In this document: positions 19,501-28,547 of the stretch, one piece after another
Numbering within the stretch: position 1 is the first letter of the stretch
Layout: every line of letters begins with the position of its first letter
Origin: Algoriphagus aquimarinus
GTDB taxonomy: Bacteria; Bacteroidota; Bacteroidia; Cytophagales; Cyclobacteriaceae
Assembly (NCBI RefSeq): GCF_007997215.1
Contig: NZ_VORW01000003.1
Location: 1-64,000, forward strand
Reading direction: 5' to 3'
DNA length: 64,000 bases
Notes under the pieces: model-generated
What the model was told of the DNA's origin: nothing
Seen by the model: only the letters and a program-made list of their open reading frames with translations
The model's database searches: none
Translations under genes and position numbers: made by a program

Positions 19501-19657
19501 CAGCACCTACACTAGTACCTTTGACTAATACGGTTGCGCCTGGAATTGGCTCACCGTCTTCGCCCGAAGATACTATTCCGGTTACTTTACGCTCCTGTGC
19601 AAATGCCACAGCACTTACTAGGAAAAGCGAAAGCCCTAGGAGTAAAATTTTCTTCAT
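16532..19657 (-). CDS. SusC/RagA family TonB-linked outer membrane protein
   Basis: A 1041-residue TonB-dependent transporter. I place the start at the ATG at 19657, because MKKILLLGLSLFLVSAVAFA is a signal peptide, rather than at the upstream in-frame codon at 19723. Residues about 22-105 form a CarboxypepD_reg-like domain (VTGIVSSGEDGEPIPGATV). The plug domain follows (about 115-230; NVRVVLRGSRSL, LNGANAAALYGSAASNGALI), then a 22-strand barrel ending in GGSITLTF with the terminal Phe expected for BAM assembly. It imports a ligand captured by the adjacent SusD. No anti-sigma/ECF pair or hybrid sensor is adjacent, so regulation is unknown. Confidence 0.95.
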   Translation of the reverse strand: MKKILLLGLSLFLVSAVAFAQERKVTGIVSSGEDGEPIPGATVLVKGTSVGAATDIDGKYSLTIPTEGKVLVFSFIGTNTQEIQIGQQSVIDVVLQPDVQSLSEVVITGAAGIESRRIEMGYNATSIETRDVAQGRAANVAAGLTGKVAGMQINTTGSGVNPNVRVVLRGSRSLTGNNEALIVVDNVIVPNSILGNLNPQDVQEITVLNGANAAALYGSAASNGALIIVTKKGKSGAPRVTIGHTVNLEQVSFYPEIQDTFGSGYAGGYPHQYVPYENQQYGPRFDGSMVQIGKPLEDGSIQTVPYSNTGSKNDFWETGVTNQTDVSISGGDENSTNFLSAQYLNNDGTTPGDNYTRASIRFNSTRKFNDKLSLNLSTNYVQNRYDITNATSGMFDQILQTPAQIPLTSYKDWKNDPFANPNGYYNEYYDNPYFSIDNQRQNSGNDYIVGNVELKYKPLQWLDFTYRIGISNRNSFSKNTTGKFTFTDYTKDISAAKTDIAGGVSDGTSFNNQIISDFLINMKKAVGDDWFFNLLLGNQLRQNRSKSVGVSANGIVIPGLYNVSNRVGEASVGESNYEASQIGVFAQFKAAYKDYLFLELTGRNDWVSTLSKDNRSFFYPAANVSFVASEAIQALQNSTVISQLKFRGGVSQVGQVNLGNSTNFGAYQLAPTFSPSSGFPYGGLSGYSLDNTLVAANLKPEITTSFEVGTDFILFDGKVNGALTYYKSQTENQTIPTGVSSTTGFSSYLQNTGLVSNEGLETMLNVTAFSRNSFQINVGANFTYNNNKVVEIADDLKRLQLSSGGNAQVYAVEGETFPVLIGTAYKRDDQGRIIVDATSGYPSAAEGQVTLGNTTPKHRLGVNVEFLYKGFRLFALAEYRGGYSILYDGGGSFDFSGSGITTTYFNRERFVIPNSVYENPENPGTYIENTNITVTDGGAGFWTDGSYRRNIAENYLVSGDYWKLREVALSYDFPASLMSRIGFIQGATITAQGRNLLIFTPKSNIYTDPDYNFSDGNAVGIVTLAATPPTRFFGGSITLTF

Positions 19658-20142
19658 AAGAAATATGATTTGGTTTATATTATACCCAATGATATTCCTA
19701 TTGATGCAATATCGCAAAATCAAGGGTTACAAATTTGTATAAACGTAGCAGTATGGAAATTAATAAAAATCTTCATTTTTACTCAAATACAAAATTATAA
19801 TTGGATTACTGTTTCAAATACCCCGCTTTCTATATTTTTGTTTTGTTCTTCTAATGTTAACAAAAGTTAATTTTTTATTAACATTGAATATGTTGCCACC
19901 TAAATAAAGGACTGACTCTTAAATAAATTAATATTTCTCCTTAAGGCATTAAAACAAAATTTTTGCTAATCTAAAAATGAAAATACGGCTCTTTATTAGC
20001 CAAAAATGACTCTTAGGGAAAATTACCATCTGATATGATATAAATTGAAAGGGAATAGACTATTAAAATAAAATTATAATGTAGTTAATAGTTTATTTTC
20101 TGGAGTATTTGCTCGCTTTTGATCAATTACTGGTTATACTAC
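19658..20142. other. AT-rich intergenic region upstream of susC
   Basis: About 485 bp without a credible gene. It separates the OmpA-type gene stop (20143) from susC. It holds the candidate susC promoter and otherwise AT-rich sequence without strong hairpins. Short ORFs here lack coding character. Confidence 0.6.
19790..19817 (-). promoter_or_regulatory. candidate promoter of the susC-susD operon
   Basis: TAATTTTG on the minus strand (19790-19797) matches TAnnTTTG, with TTG (19815-19817) 17 bp upstream, within the range reported for Flavobacteriia. The predicted leader before the susC ATG is about 125 nt. Confidence 0.45.
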
Positions 20143-22065
20143 CTACAAAATTTTTATAGTTATCCTACGATTTAACGCTTGGTTTTGAGGATTGATATTT
20201 GGCACCATAGGTTCCTTATCTCCTCTACCTTCAACTAATGCCCTACCATGATGAAACCCATTTTTGATGAGGTACTCCTGAACACTTTTGGCCCGTTGTA
20301 AACTAAGATTATGATTATAACTTGCGCTACCTACATTGTCCGTATGGCCTGTGATCAGAATGTTAACATTTGGATTTTCTGCTAAAAATATAACTAATCT
20401 CTTTAGTGAAGAGATCGACTCAGATTTGAGATCGTACTGATCAAATTCAAAGAATATATTTTCAAAAACGAATTCCTCCCCGGCAGCGACTGGGACCAGT
20501 TCTATTTTCAAATCCTTTACATTTTTGATTTTATCACGCTCCACGTTGTAAATTTTGGGGATAAAACCTTTTTTCTCTACGTACAAACCTGAAATAGCCT
20601 TATCAGGATAAAGCATCATAAACTCCCCCGTCTTACCATCTGCCTTAAACTGGTATAAAGTACTGTCATTCGTAAGTGATACTAAAGATAGGGTGGCATC
20701 GATAGGCTCCCCCGTTTTTGAATTAAACACCTTTCCTTCGGTCACAGTCAAGTTCTCCCCCAATGAAATTTCTTTAGGGAATTTGAACCTGTATAATAAG
20801 GAACGATTATTTTCTTTTTCTCCCGTACTCAACTCTGTAAAATAAGCGTAATCTTTTTGCGCTGTAATAAATAATGCCACCTGATCTAATTGATCATTAA
20901 TAGGCAGACCTAAGTTTTCTGGCTTAGTAAATTCACCATCGACTACTTTTGAAAGCTGGATGTCCATTCCTCCAAAACCGGGGTGCCCATTTGACGAAAA
21001 GAAAAGTATCTCATTATTAAAAAACATAAAGGGAGAGATCTCATCCTTTGGAGTATTGACTACAGCTCCTAGGTTTTTAGCAACAGTCCAAGACCCATCA
21101 CTTTGCATTACACTGTACCAAATATCATTACCCCCAAATCCCCCTTTTCTATTAGAGGAAAAGAACAATATTCTCCCATCTGCAGAGAGTGAGGGCTGAG
21201 AATCCCATGACCTTGAGTTAACATTCTTGCCCATATTTCTCGGACGCTGCCAATTCCCATTCACTTTATAGGCGATATACAAATCACAGCTCCCCTCAGA
21301 ATCCGGTGCATCACAAGATGTATAAATTAGTATATTTCCATCAGCAGTCACAGAGCAAGTGCCTTCATTATAAGGAGAATTAATTGCTTGGGCTACACTC
21401 TGAGGCTTGGACCAATTTCCTTCAGGGGATACAAAGGCCATATAAATATCCTCCTTATCATTATTCCCAATCCCATCTCTTTTGGTGAAAAGTATCTGCT
21501 CTCCATCTGCTGTCAATACAGGAAAATACTGGAGCTGAAATTCATTGAGTGGAGCTGGTAATTTTTCCTTTTCTATATGCCGGAAATTCTCCAACTGCTC
21601 AGCCAAGAATTCCATTTGTGCCTTAGTGTCCACATATGAAATTGACTTCTTGAAATCTACATCCAATAACGGATCAGTCAGCCCAAACTCATCAAAAGAA
21701 TCCTGAAACCTCCCTTGCTGCAAATACACGTGAGTCAGTACCCAACCCAAATCTGCTCTATGCTTGACTGTAACATTCTTTCCAGACAATCTTGACTTAC
21801 CGGCAATTACTGTTTTCTCAGCATTCGCTAAGTCACCTTGTGTAATCTGAAGTTGTGCTAACTTCACATAGGCTTCTAAAAATGAGGCCTCTCGGTCTAT
21901 TGCATCCTTGTATTTGCTAATCGCCTCGTCATATTGTCGGGAAAGAGTCAACTCCTCTGCTTCGCGATACATCCTTATTGCCTTACCATCAATAATGGAA
22001 TAGCTTTGCGCGTTAGCGAAAGAAATGGTCAATAAAAGAAGAATTCCGGCTAGAAAAGGGCGCAT
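20143..22065 (-). CDS. OmpA-family protein with TPR and PD40 propeller (PorE-like architecture)
   Basis: A 640-residue envelope protein starting at the ATG at 22065, which gives the signal peptide MRPFLAGILLLLTISFANA. Order of parts: TPR-like helices (about 25-140); WD40/PD40 beta-propeller (about 170-420; repeated FPVLTADGEQILFTKR and SLSADGRILFFSSNRKGG motifs); carboxypeptidase-regulatory-like domain (about 435-515; VFNSKTGEPIDATLSLV); and OmpA C-terminal peptidoglycan-binding domain (about 525-640; ITGHTDNVGSASYN, LSLQRAKSVQEYL). This is the domain order of the T9SS component PorE, but the signal lacks a lipobox Cys. It starts only 4 bp after queE. Assignment to T9SS is inference. Confidence 0.82.
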   Translation of the reverse strand: MRPFLAGILLLLTISFANAQSYSIIDGKAIRMYREAEELTLSRQYDEAISKYKDAIDREASFLEAYVKLAQLQITQGDLANAEKTVIAGKSRLSGKNVTVKHRADLGWVLTHVYLQQGRFQDSFDEFGLTDPLLDVDFKKSISYVDTKAQMEFLAEQLENFRHIEKEKLPAPLNEFQLQYFPVLTADGEQILFTKRDGIGNNDKEDIYMAFVSPEGNWSKPQSVAQAINSPYNEGTCSVTADGNILIYTSCDAPDSEGSCDLYIAYKVNGNWQRPRNMGKNVNSRSWDSQPSLSADGRILFFSSNRKGGFGGNDIWYSVMQSDGSWTVAKNLGAVVNTPKDEISPFMFFNNEILFFSSNGHPGFGGMDIQLSKVVDGEFTKPENLGLPINDQLDQVALFITAQKDYAYFTELSTGEKENNRSLLYRFKFPKEISLGENLTVTEGKVFNSKTGEPIDATLSLVSLTNDSTLYQFKADGKTGEFMMLYPDKAISGLYVEKKGFIPKIYNVERDKIKNVKDLKIELVPVAAGEEFVFENIFFEFDQYDLKSESISSLKRLVIFLAENPNVNILITGHTDNVGSASYNHNLSLQRAKSVQEYLIKNGFHHGRALVEGRGDKEPMVPNINPQNQALNRRITIKIL

Positions 22066-22069
22066 GGAC

Positions 22070-22702
22070 TTAGGGTATGTCCATAAATTTATGAGTTTGA
22101 AGCGATATTTTCCACTTTGGGCTATTTTTTGCAAAATCAATAATGATCGGAGTGAACTTATCAGCCTTGCTCCACTCTGGCTGAAGTCGCAATTCACAGC
22201 TTGAATTCACCAGCCTAGCATGCTCTTCAGCAAAGGCAAAATCACTCTGGTGGAAAACCACAACTTTCAGTTCGTCCGCCTCTTTATATATAGAGTCATG
22301 TGGTTTTTTGAATTTCTTAGGAGAAAAACAAACCCAGTCAAAGTCGCCTGAAAATGGATGCGCTCCAGAAGTCTCAATATTTGTAGTGAATCCATTGGCT
22401 TTCAAAAGTGCTGTCAACGGCCCCAAATCATACATTAAAGGCTCTCCACCTGTGACCACGACTAGTCGACCAGGATAAACCAATGCTTCGTCAACAATCT
22501 TTTCGATTGAGTGAACCGGCCACTTGCCCGAATCCCACGATTCTTTGACATCACACCAGACACAACCCACATCACAGCCTCCTAGCCGGATAAAATAAGC
22601 GGGATGTCCGGTAAACCTTCCTTCTCCTTGTATAGTATAAAAAGCTTCCATTAAGGGAAGCTCCAATCCTTTTGCTACTAACTCCTTCGTATCCATATTC
22701 AT
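22070..22702 (-). CDS. queE: 7-carboxy-7-deazaguanine synthase
   Basis: A radical SAM enzyme converting 6-carboxytetrahydropterin to 7-carboxy-7-deazaguanine in queuosine/preQ0 synthesis. The [4Fe-4S] motif is CDVGCVWC (CX3CX2C), preceded by MEAFYTIQGEGRFTGHPAYF and followed by VVTGGEPLM. I prefer the ATG at 22702 (or 22696, two codons later) to the TTG at 22726, giving 208-211 residues, close to the family norm. The -7 element at 22752-22759 is upstream. Downstream it abuts the OmpA-like gene with a 4-bp gap, so the two are probably cotranscribed without an obvious functional link. Confidence 0.92.
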   Translation of the reverse strand: MNMDTKELVAKGLELPLMEAFYTIQGEGRFTGHPAYFIRLGGCDVGCVWCDVKESWDSGKWPVHSIEKIVDEALVYPGRLVVVTGGEPLMYDLGPLTALLKANGFTTNIETSGAHPFSGDFDWVCFSPKKFKKPHDSIYKEADELKVVVFHQSDFAFAEEHARLVNSSCELRLQPEWSKADKFTPIIIDFAKNSPKWKISLQTHKFMDIP

Positions 22703-22751
22703 CTGAATTTTTGATAAAGCGGGCAATTGAACCGCTGAGTGAATTATGCCG

Positions 22752-22759
22752 CAAAGGTA
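22752..22759 (-). promoter_or_regulatory. -7 element for queE
   Basis: TACCTTTG on the minus strand, identical to the -7 elements of the rRNA promoters, about 50 bp upstream of the preferred queE ATG. A TTG at the normal -33 distance is not evident. Confidence 0.5.
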
Positions 22760-22780
22760 AGCATTGGATTGAGAAATTCT

Positions 22781-22884
22781 AAAATTGAAAAATTGGAAGA
22801 TTTTTCAACCAATCAAGCGGCATCCCTATTGAGTTCAGCTTTAATTAATCTTTCAATCTTCCAATATTTAAATGTTTCAATTTT
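22781..22884. repeat. AT-rich inverted repeat between queE and the M20 gene
   Basis: Two nested inverted arms: AAAATTGAAA (22781-22790) with TTTCAATTTT (22875-22884), and ATTGGAAGATT (22792-22802) with AATCTTCCAAT (22855-22865). The right arm runs into the 3' end of the amidohydrolase gene (stop at 22877). It may fold as a long cruciform or be a relic of a dispersed repeat. The arms have different spacing, so they are not one continuous stem. Confidence 0.6.
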
Positions 22885-24481
22885 GTTTAACCGTTGGATA
22901 CTTCACTCCTAATTGCTCTAAGTACGTATCAAACTTCGTCTCATCGTAATAAAACTTCTCTAGCTGTGGCCTGAACTGATCCATTATCCCTTTATTTAGA
23001 AAAATCGGCGCAACGTCATCTGCACTAAGCATCGGTTTATATTCCGTCTCCTTTGTCTGGACATTTTTGAAATAATCCCAAGCTTCCTCCACCAATTCTG
23101 GCTGTAGTAAAAAGTCTAAAATCGTCATCGCTTCAGCTTTAGCCCCAGCAGTAACTCCCTTATGTGCAATCGGAGTTGCCATAGCAATTGCATTGCTCCA
23201 GTGGTGACCAGGAAGTCCAGGTATATTAGAAGGAAATCTCAACGTAACCGTAGGAACAACCCAAGACACATCTCCAATATCATCTGATCCGCCAGAAATT
23301 GGCGTGGTCACGGGGAGGCCAAGCGTATCCAGCTTCATAGCCAAACCCTCCACTTTACTTGCACTAACTTCAGCTTGAACTGCTTTTGCTAATTCCTGAT
23401 CAACTTCAGACCATTCTGGCAATCCTACCTTTAAAATATTAGCATACATTTTCTCTGCTATTGTCTTGTTGAAATGGCGAGGCCATGCTGTCCCTAGAAT
23501 CCTGGAAGTAACTTCTGTATCGGTCATCAAAGCAGCACCTTCAGCCATTTTATTGGCCATGCCATACATTTCCATGATGCCTTCATACGTTACATCTCGT
23601 AAGTAATACCAAATTGAAGCTTTGGAAGGCACAACATTTGGCTGGTCACCTCCATCGGTGAAAATAGAATGAGATCGCTTCAAAGGATCCAAGTGCTCAC
23701 GACGATAATTCCAGCCTACATTCATCAATTCAGCTGCATCCAACGCACTTTTCCCTCTCCATGGCGCTCCTGCTGCATGGGCAGCCTCTCCTGAGAATGT
23801 GTATTCAACAGATATCAACCCAGTACCAGATGATTGTCCATAACTAACGCCCAGATTATTTCCAACATGTGTAAAAATACAGATATCAATATCATCGAAT
23901 AAACCGTCTCGAACGAACCACGCTTTAGAAGCTACCAGTTCCTCAGCGATACCTGGCCAGAGAATAAGCGTTCCTCCTATATTCTCTCGCTCCATGATTT
24001 TCTTTACTGCCAATGCAGCTGTAATATTCAAGGGAATTCCAGAATTATGACCTTCCCCATGCCCAGGAGCTCCTTCGACGATTGGCTTATGATAGGCAAC
24101 CCCAGGATATTGGGAGGCTTTTGGGATATCATCCACATCTGAGCCCAAAGCAATTGTAGGTCCTTCTCCATTTTTCCACGTCGCAAACCATGCCGTTGGA
24201 ATCCCAGAAACTCCCATTTCTATTTTAAATCCATTTTCCTCTAATATCCCAGTGAGGTATTTTGAAGATTCTACTTCCTGAAATCCCAATTCCGCAAAAC
24301 TAAAAACCTTATCAACCATGACTTGACTCATTTTAGCATCTGCCTCTACCAATTGCATAACTTCTTGCTTGAGTGCATCGATTTGTTTTTGGGAGATTTT
24401 CTTTTGTGCCAAAGAAAAATTGGCTCCCGATAACAGAAGAATTAGCGTGCAAAGCACACTATTTAGAGATTTAAGTTTCAT
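22877..24481 (-). CDS. secreted M20-family amidohydrolase, AbgB-like
   Basis: A 534-residue metal-dependent amidohydrolase with an N-terminal signal peptide (about 1-25, cleaved after SLA), so it probably acts in the periplasm. Metal-site and family motifs include ALGSDVDDIP, APGHGEGHNSG, WPGIAEE, THVGNN, a dimerisation-domain segment SGEAAHAAGAPWRGKSALDAAEL, and ISGGSDDIGDVSW. This set matches p-aminobenzoyl-glutamate hydrolase AbgB-type enzymes, which cleave amide bonds in folate catabolites, though many members have unknown substrates. It lies alone on its strand, downstream of nothing obvious, with an AT-rich inverted repeat after it. Substrate unknown. Confidence 0.85.
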   Translation of the reverse strand: MKLKSLNSVLCTLILLLSGANFSLAQKKISQKQIDALKQEVMQLVEADAKMSQVMVDKVFSFAELGFQEVESSKYLTGILEENGFKIEMGVSGIPTAWFATWKNGEGPTIALGSDVDDIPKASQYPGVAYHKPIVEGAPGHGEGHNSGIPLNITAALAVKKIMERENIGGTLILWPGIAEELVASKAWFVRDGLFDDIDICIFTHVGNNLGVSYGQSSGTGLISVEYTFSGEAAHAAGAPWRGKSALDAAELMNVGWNYRREHLDPLKRSHSIFTDGGDQPNVVPSKASIWYYLRDVTYEGIMEMYGMANKMAEGAALMTDTEVTSRILGTAWPRHFNKTIAEKMYANILKVGLPEWSEVDQELAKAVQAEVSASKVEGLAMKLDTLGLPVTTPISGGSDDIGDVSWVVPTVTLRFPSNIPGLPGHHWSNAIAMATPIAHKGVTAGAKAEAMTILDFLLQPELVEEAWDYFKNVQTKETEYKPMLSADDVAPIFLNKGIMDQFRPQLEKFYYDETKFDTYLEQLGVKYPTVKQN

Positions 24482-24610
24482 AAGGTTTTATGGTTAGGAT
24501 CGTTGAAAAATACTAAAAACTCTTATGTTTTCCATTGGAAAATGATCAGCGGCAAAAATAGTATCTGCCGAGGATTTATGAGTTTGGATTCCAAAGCCCG
24601 TCAATTTTTC

Positions 24611-24618
24611 TATTTTTG
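24611..24618 (+). promoter_or_regulatory. -7 element for leuS
   Basis: TATTTTTG matches TAnnTTTG, 37 bp upstream of the leuS ATG, giving a leader of about 30 nt. The nearest TTG is 24 bp upstream, slightly too far, so only the -7 element is claimed. Confidence 0.4.
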
Positions 24619-24654
24619 CAGGCGTTCAGCTAAAAAACTAGAAAAAATTCAATC

Positions 24655-27429
24655 ATGGCGGAGTACACTTTTAAGGAGATCGAGAAAAAATGGCAGGCTT
24701 ACTGGGAAAAGAATGAGACTTTCCTTGCCAAGGTAAATCCTGATAAACCAAAATTTTATTCTCTTGACATGTTCCCATATCCATCGGGTGCTGGACTTCA
24801 TGTCGGCCACCCGCTGGGATATATCGCCTCAGATATTGTCAGCAGATTTAAGAAATTGAAAGGATACAACGTCCTTCACCCTATGGGTTACGATAGTTTT
24901 GGTCTTCCTGCTGAGCAGTATGCCATTCAAACAGGGCAGCATCCAGCCATTACCACAGAGCAAAACATCACACGATATACAGAGCAGCTGAAAAACATTG
25001 GCTTCGCTTTCGACTGGAGTAAGGAAGTGAGAACATCCAATCCAGACTATTACAAATGGACGCAGTGGATATTCATGCAGCTATTCAATAGCTACTATGA
25101 CCAGGATGCAGACAAAGCGTTATCCATTGATTCTTTAATAGTACGTTTTGAAAAGGAAGGAAATTCTTCCGTAAAGGCTGTTTGTGACGACGAAACAACA
25201 AGTTTCACAGCAGAGGAGTGGACTACTTTCTCTGAAAGAGAAAAGCAGGAAATACTCCTTAAATATAGATTGACCTTCCTAGCCGAAACCACCGTCAACT
25301 GGTGTGCAGCTCTAGGAACAGTACTATCCAACGACGAAGTCAAAGAAGGCTTTTCAGAAAGAGGCGGACATCCTGTTGAGCGCAAGAAAATGATGCAGTG
25401 GTCGATGAGAATCACCGCTTATGCAGATCGTTTATTGAAGGGCTTGGATAAACTCGATTGGTCTGAGCCAATAAAGGAAATGCAGCGAAACTGGATTGGA
25501 AAATCCATTGGGGCTGATGTAGTTTTCCAAGTAAAAGATTCTGACCAAACGATCAAAGTCTTCACCACACGTGTTGACACTATATTTGGTGTGACTTATT
25601 TGGCTTTGGCGCCAGAAAGTGACTTGGCAGCAGCCTTGATCACCGAAGATCAGCGAGAGAAAGCTGAAGCTTATATTGAAGTAGCTAAAAACCGTTCTGA
25701 GCGTGAGCGCATGAGTGATGTCAAAACCATCTCTGGCGCATTCACTGGTTCTTATGCTATTAATCCATTCAATGGAGAAGAAATCCAAGTTTGGGTGGCT
25801 GATTACGTATTGGCTGGATATGGCACAGGAGCAGTGATGGCAGTTCCAGCTCATGATGAGAGAGATTACAACTTTGCGAAGCATTTCGATCTTGAGATCA
25901 GACAGGTGATCGATGGCTCGATGGAAGAAGGCTCTTTCCCTGGAAAAGGCGGCTTGATTATCAATTCAGGCTTCATTTCCAATCTTTACATGAAAGATGC
26001 GATGAACAAAGCCATTGAATTTTTGGAAGAAAAAGGCATAGGAAAAGGTAAAATCCAATACAGAATGCGTGACGCGATTTTCACTCGTCAGCGCTATTGG
26101 GGTGAGCCACTTCCTGTTTATTTCAAGGAAGGTTTGCCTAATTTAATAGAAGAAAAAGACTTGCCTTTGGTATTGCCGGAGGTAGATAAATACTTGCCGA
26201 CAGAAGATGGTGAGCCTCCACTTGCTCGTGCAAAGGATTGGAACTATAAAACGTCGGATGGAGAATTTCCTTTAGAAAGAAGCACAATGCCAGGCTGGGC
26301 AGGATCTAGCTGGTATTTCTTCAGATATACCGATCCTAAGAATGAAACTGAGTTTGCCGACAAAGCAAAAACGGATTACTGGGGTTCAGTTGATTTATAC
26401 ATCGGAGGATCTGAACATGCCACAGGCCACCTTTTGTATTCCAGATTCTGGACTAAGTTCCTTTATGATCTTGGAGTAGTGAGCATCGACGAGCCATTCC
26501 AAAAGATGATCAACCAAGGCATGATCCAAGGTCGATCAAATTTTGTGTACAGAGTAAAAGGCACAAACAAATTCGTGAGCTACGGATTGAGAGATCAGTA
26601 TGACACCTTTGCCATGCATGTGGATGTGAATATCGTTTACAATGATCAGTTGAATCTGGAGAAGTTCAAAGCATGGAGACCTGACCTTGCCGATGCCGAA
26701 TTCATCCTGGAAGATACCAAATACATCTGTGGATCTGAGGTAGAGAAAATGTCCAAGTCCAAATACAACGTAGTAAACCCAGACGATATCATCGAGCGAT
26801 ATGGCGCGGATACATTGAGACTGTATGAGATGTTCTTGGGTCCTTTGGAGCAATTCAAACCTTGGAATACCAATGGAATTGACGGAGTATATAAGTTTTT
26901 GAGAAAGCTATGGAACCTGTACCACTCCAACTCTGGGGAACTCCAGATTTCCGATACTGAACCAAGCAAGGAAGAATACAAAGCGCTTCATAAAGCCATC
27001 AAAAAGATGGAAGATGACATGACAAATTTCTCGTTCAACACATCTGTTTCCAGCTTTATGATCTGTGTGAATGAACTAAGCGCTTTGAAGTCTAACAAAC
27101 GTGCGATTTTAGAACCATTGGCACTATTGGTTTCTCCATACGCGCCGCATATCGCTGAAGAGCTTTGGAGTTTACTAGGTCACGAAGGTTCCATTACCGA
27201 GTCATCATTCCCAATTTTCGACGAAAGTCATTTGAAGGAAAGTGCATTTGAATATCCTGTGATGATCAATGGGAAAATGAGAGTTAAAATCAATCTTGAT
27301 CTTTCTCTCAGCAAAGACCAAATCCAAGAAGCAGCTCTTACAGATGAAACAGTCATGAAATGGCTGGAAGGAAAAGCTCCTAAAAAGATCATTATCGTAC
27401 CTGGAAAGATTGTCAACTTGGTGGTTTAA
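24655..27429 (+). CDS. leuS: leucyl-tRNA synthetase
   Basis: A 924-residue class Ia synthetase that charges tRNA-Leu. The HIGH motif is HVGH at residues 49-52 ([16 protein letters not shown]) and KMSKS is near residue 698-702 ([16 protein letters not shown]). The CP1 editing domain is intact ([34 protein letters not shown]), so misactivated amino acids can be cleared. Length is usual for Bacteroidota. It is followed 47 bp later by a glycosyltransferase gene on the same strand. A cognate tRNA-Leu gene is elsewhere in the window. Confidence 0.97.
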   Translation: MAEYTFKEIEKKWQAYWEKNETFLAKVNPDKPKFYSLDMFPYPSGAGLHVGHPLGYIASDIVSRFKKLKGYNVLHPMGYDSFGLPAEQYAIQTGQHPAITTEQNITRYTEQLKNIGFAFDWSKEVRTSNPDYYKWTQWIFMQLFNSYYDQDADKALSIDSLIVRFEKEGNSSVKAVCDDETTSFTAEEWTTFSEREKQEILLKYRLTFLAETTVNWCAALGTVLSNDEVKEGFSERGGHPVERKKMMQWSMRITAYADRLLKGLDKLDWSEPIKEMQRNWIGKSIGADVVFQVKDSDQTIKVFTTRVDTIFGVTYLALAPESDLAAALITEDQREKAEAYIEVAKNRSERERMSDVKTISGAFTGSYAINPFNGEEIQVWVADYVLAGYGTGAVMAVPAHDERDYNFAKHFDLEIRQVIDGSMEEGSFPGKGGLIINSGFISNLYMKDAMNKAIEFLEEKGIGKGKIQYRMRDAIFTRQRYWGEPLPVYFKEGLPNLIEEKDLPLVLPEVDKYLPTEDGEPPLARAKDWNYKTSDGEFPLERSTMPGWAGSSWYFFRYTDPKNETEFADKAKTDYWGSVDLYIGGSEHATGHLLYSRFWTKFLYDLGVVSIDEPFQKMINQGMIQGRSNFVYRVKGTNKFVSYGLRDQYDTFAMHVDVNIVYNDQLNLEKFKAWRPDLADAEFILEDTKYICGSEVEKMSKSKYNVVNPDDIIERYGADTLRLYEMFLGPLEQFKPWNTNGIDGVYKFLRKLWNLYHSNSGELQISDTEPSKEEYKALHKAIKKMEDDMTNFSFNTSVSSFMICVNELSALKSNKRAILEPLALLVSPYAPHIAEELWSLLGHEGSITESSFPIFDESHLKESAFEYPVMINGKMRVKINLDLSLSKDQIQEAALTDETVMKWLEGKAPKKIIIVPGKIVNLVV

Positions 27430-27476
27430 TTAAATTAAACCATTCGGGATATTGAGCTTCGTTTCAATAAAACTAA

Positions 27477-28547
27477 ATGAGCCGTAACAAAATACTATAT
27501 GTGACACCATCCATGCAGTCATTTGTAAAAAGTGACGTACGGATGTTGTCAAAATATTTCACTGTTCGGGTCATTAACCAGCCTTGGGGTGACAAAAGGC
27601 TAGCTCCATTTAACTTCATAGCTCAGTTTTTCGATATGCTATTCAGCATTTTCGGGGCAAAATTCATCCTTGTCAACTTTGGTGGATATTGGGCTTTTTG
27701 GGCAACAATCTTAGGAAAGGCTTTCGGTAAAAAAGTATTCATTGTCACGCACGGTACAGATTGCGCAGCTATTCCCGAGATAAATTACGGGAGTCTTAGA
27801 ATCCCGCTGCTAAAACGAATTTGCAAATTCAGCTATACCAGGGCCGATGCGATATTTCCTGTAAGTGAATCATTGATCGAGACTGAGTTGCTTTTCGACC
27901 CGGTTATCACCTCTAGAAAGCAAGGCCTTCTTTTCCATTTCCCAGAGCTAAAAGTTCCGATAGAAACAATCTACAATGGACTGGATGAAAGTCAGTGGAC
28001 TTTACCTGAAAAGCCAGATCGAATAACAAATAGCTTTTTGGCGGTCATGTCTCCCAGTCAATTTAAGCTTAAAGGAGGAGATTTGATCATAGAGATTGCT
28101 AGAGAATACCCAAACTGCAGCTTCTATTTCGCAGGAATTCAAGCAGCAGAAATAAATCAAAAATCATCCGCTAACGTGCATTTTTTAGGATTTCTATCTC
28201 CAGAAGAACTGCTTGAATGGTACCAAAAAAGTGAATTCTACTTCCAGCTTTCAAGTTTTGAAGGATTCGGCTGTGCCTTATGCGAAGCTATGCTTTGCGG
28301 AGCTATACCCATTGGCTCAAACTCCAATCATATTCCGAAGATTGTGGGGAAATCAGGATTTATCATTCCTCAGAAATCCTTGAAAGCCGCTATTCCTATC
28401 GTGGATAAAGCCCTCAGTAGTGTCAATAAAGATTTACTTTCCATAAATTCACGACTTCAAGTTCAAGCCAATTATTCTATAGCGCTTCGAGAGCAAAAAT
28501 TAATTGCGGCTCTAGAACGATTTACAGGCAAGTCTTATACTAACTAA
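27477..28547 (+). CDS. GT4-type glycosyltransferase
   Basis: A 356-residue cytoplasmic/peripheral membrane glycosyltransferase of the GT-B fold. The C-terminal half carries the retaining GT4 signature EGFGCALCEAMLCGAIPIGS (an E-X7-E motif), followed by GKSGFII. The N-terminal half has hydrophobic GAKFILVNFGGYWAF and VFIVTHGTD acceptor-domain segments. It overlaps the next gene, an FkbM methyltransferase, by one base (TAATG). Together they suggest a two-gene glycan-tailoring unit acting on surface polysaccharide, glycolipid or glycoprotein. Donor and acceptor are unknown. Confidence 0.85.
   Translation: MSRNKILYVTPSMQSFVKSDVRMLSKYFTVRVINQPWGDKRLAPFNFIAQFFDMLFSIFGAKFILVNFGGYWAFWATILGKAFGKKVFIVTHGTDCAAIPEINYGSLRIPLLKRICKFSYTRADAIFPVSESLIETELLFDPVITSRKQGLLFHFPELKVPIETIYNGLDESQWTLPEKPDRITNSFLAVMSPSQFKLKGGDLIIEIAREYPNCSFYFAGIQAAEINQKSSANVHFLGFLSPEELLEWYQKSEFYFQLSSFEGFGCALCEAMLCGAIPIGSNSNHIPKIVGKSGFIIPQKSLKAAIPIVDKALSSVNKDLLSINSRLQVQANYSIALREQKLIAALERFTGKSYTN

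Noticed and set aside
19419..19742. 107-codon plus-strand ORF across the susC start
   Set aside because: Antisense to the well-supported susC signal peptide and regulatory-like domain; no independent coding signal.
24503..24736. 77-codon plus-strand ORF before leuS
   Set aside because: It runs out of frame into the leuS coding sequence and covers its promoter region.
25432..25884. 150-codon minus-strand ORF inside leuS
   Set aside because: Antisense shadow of the leuS editing domain; nothing family-like in it.
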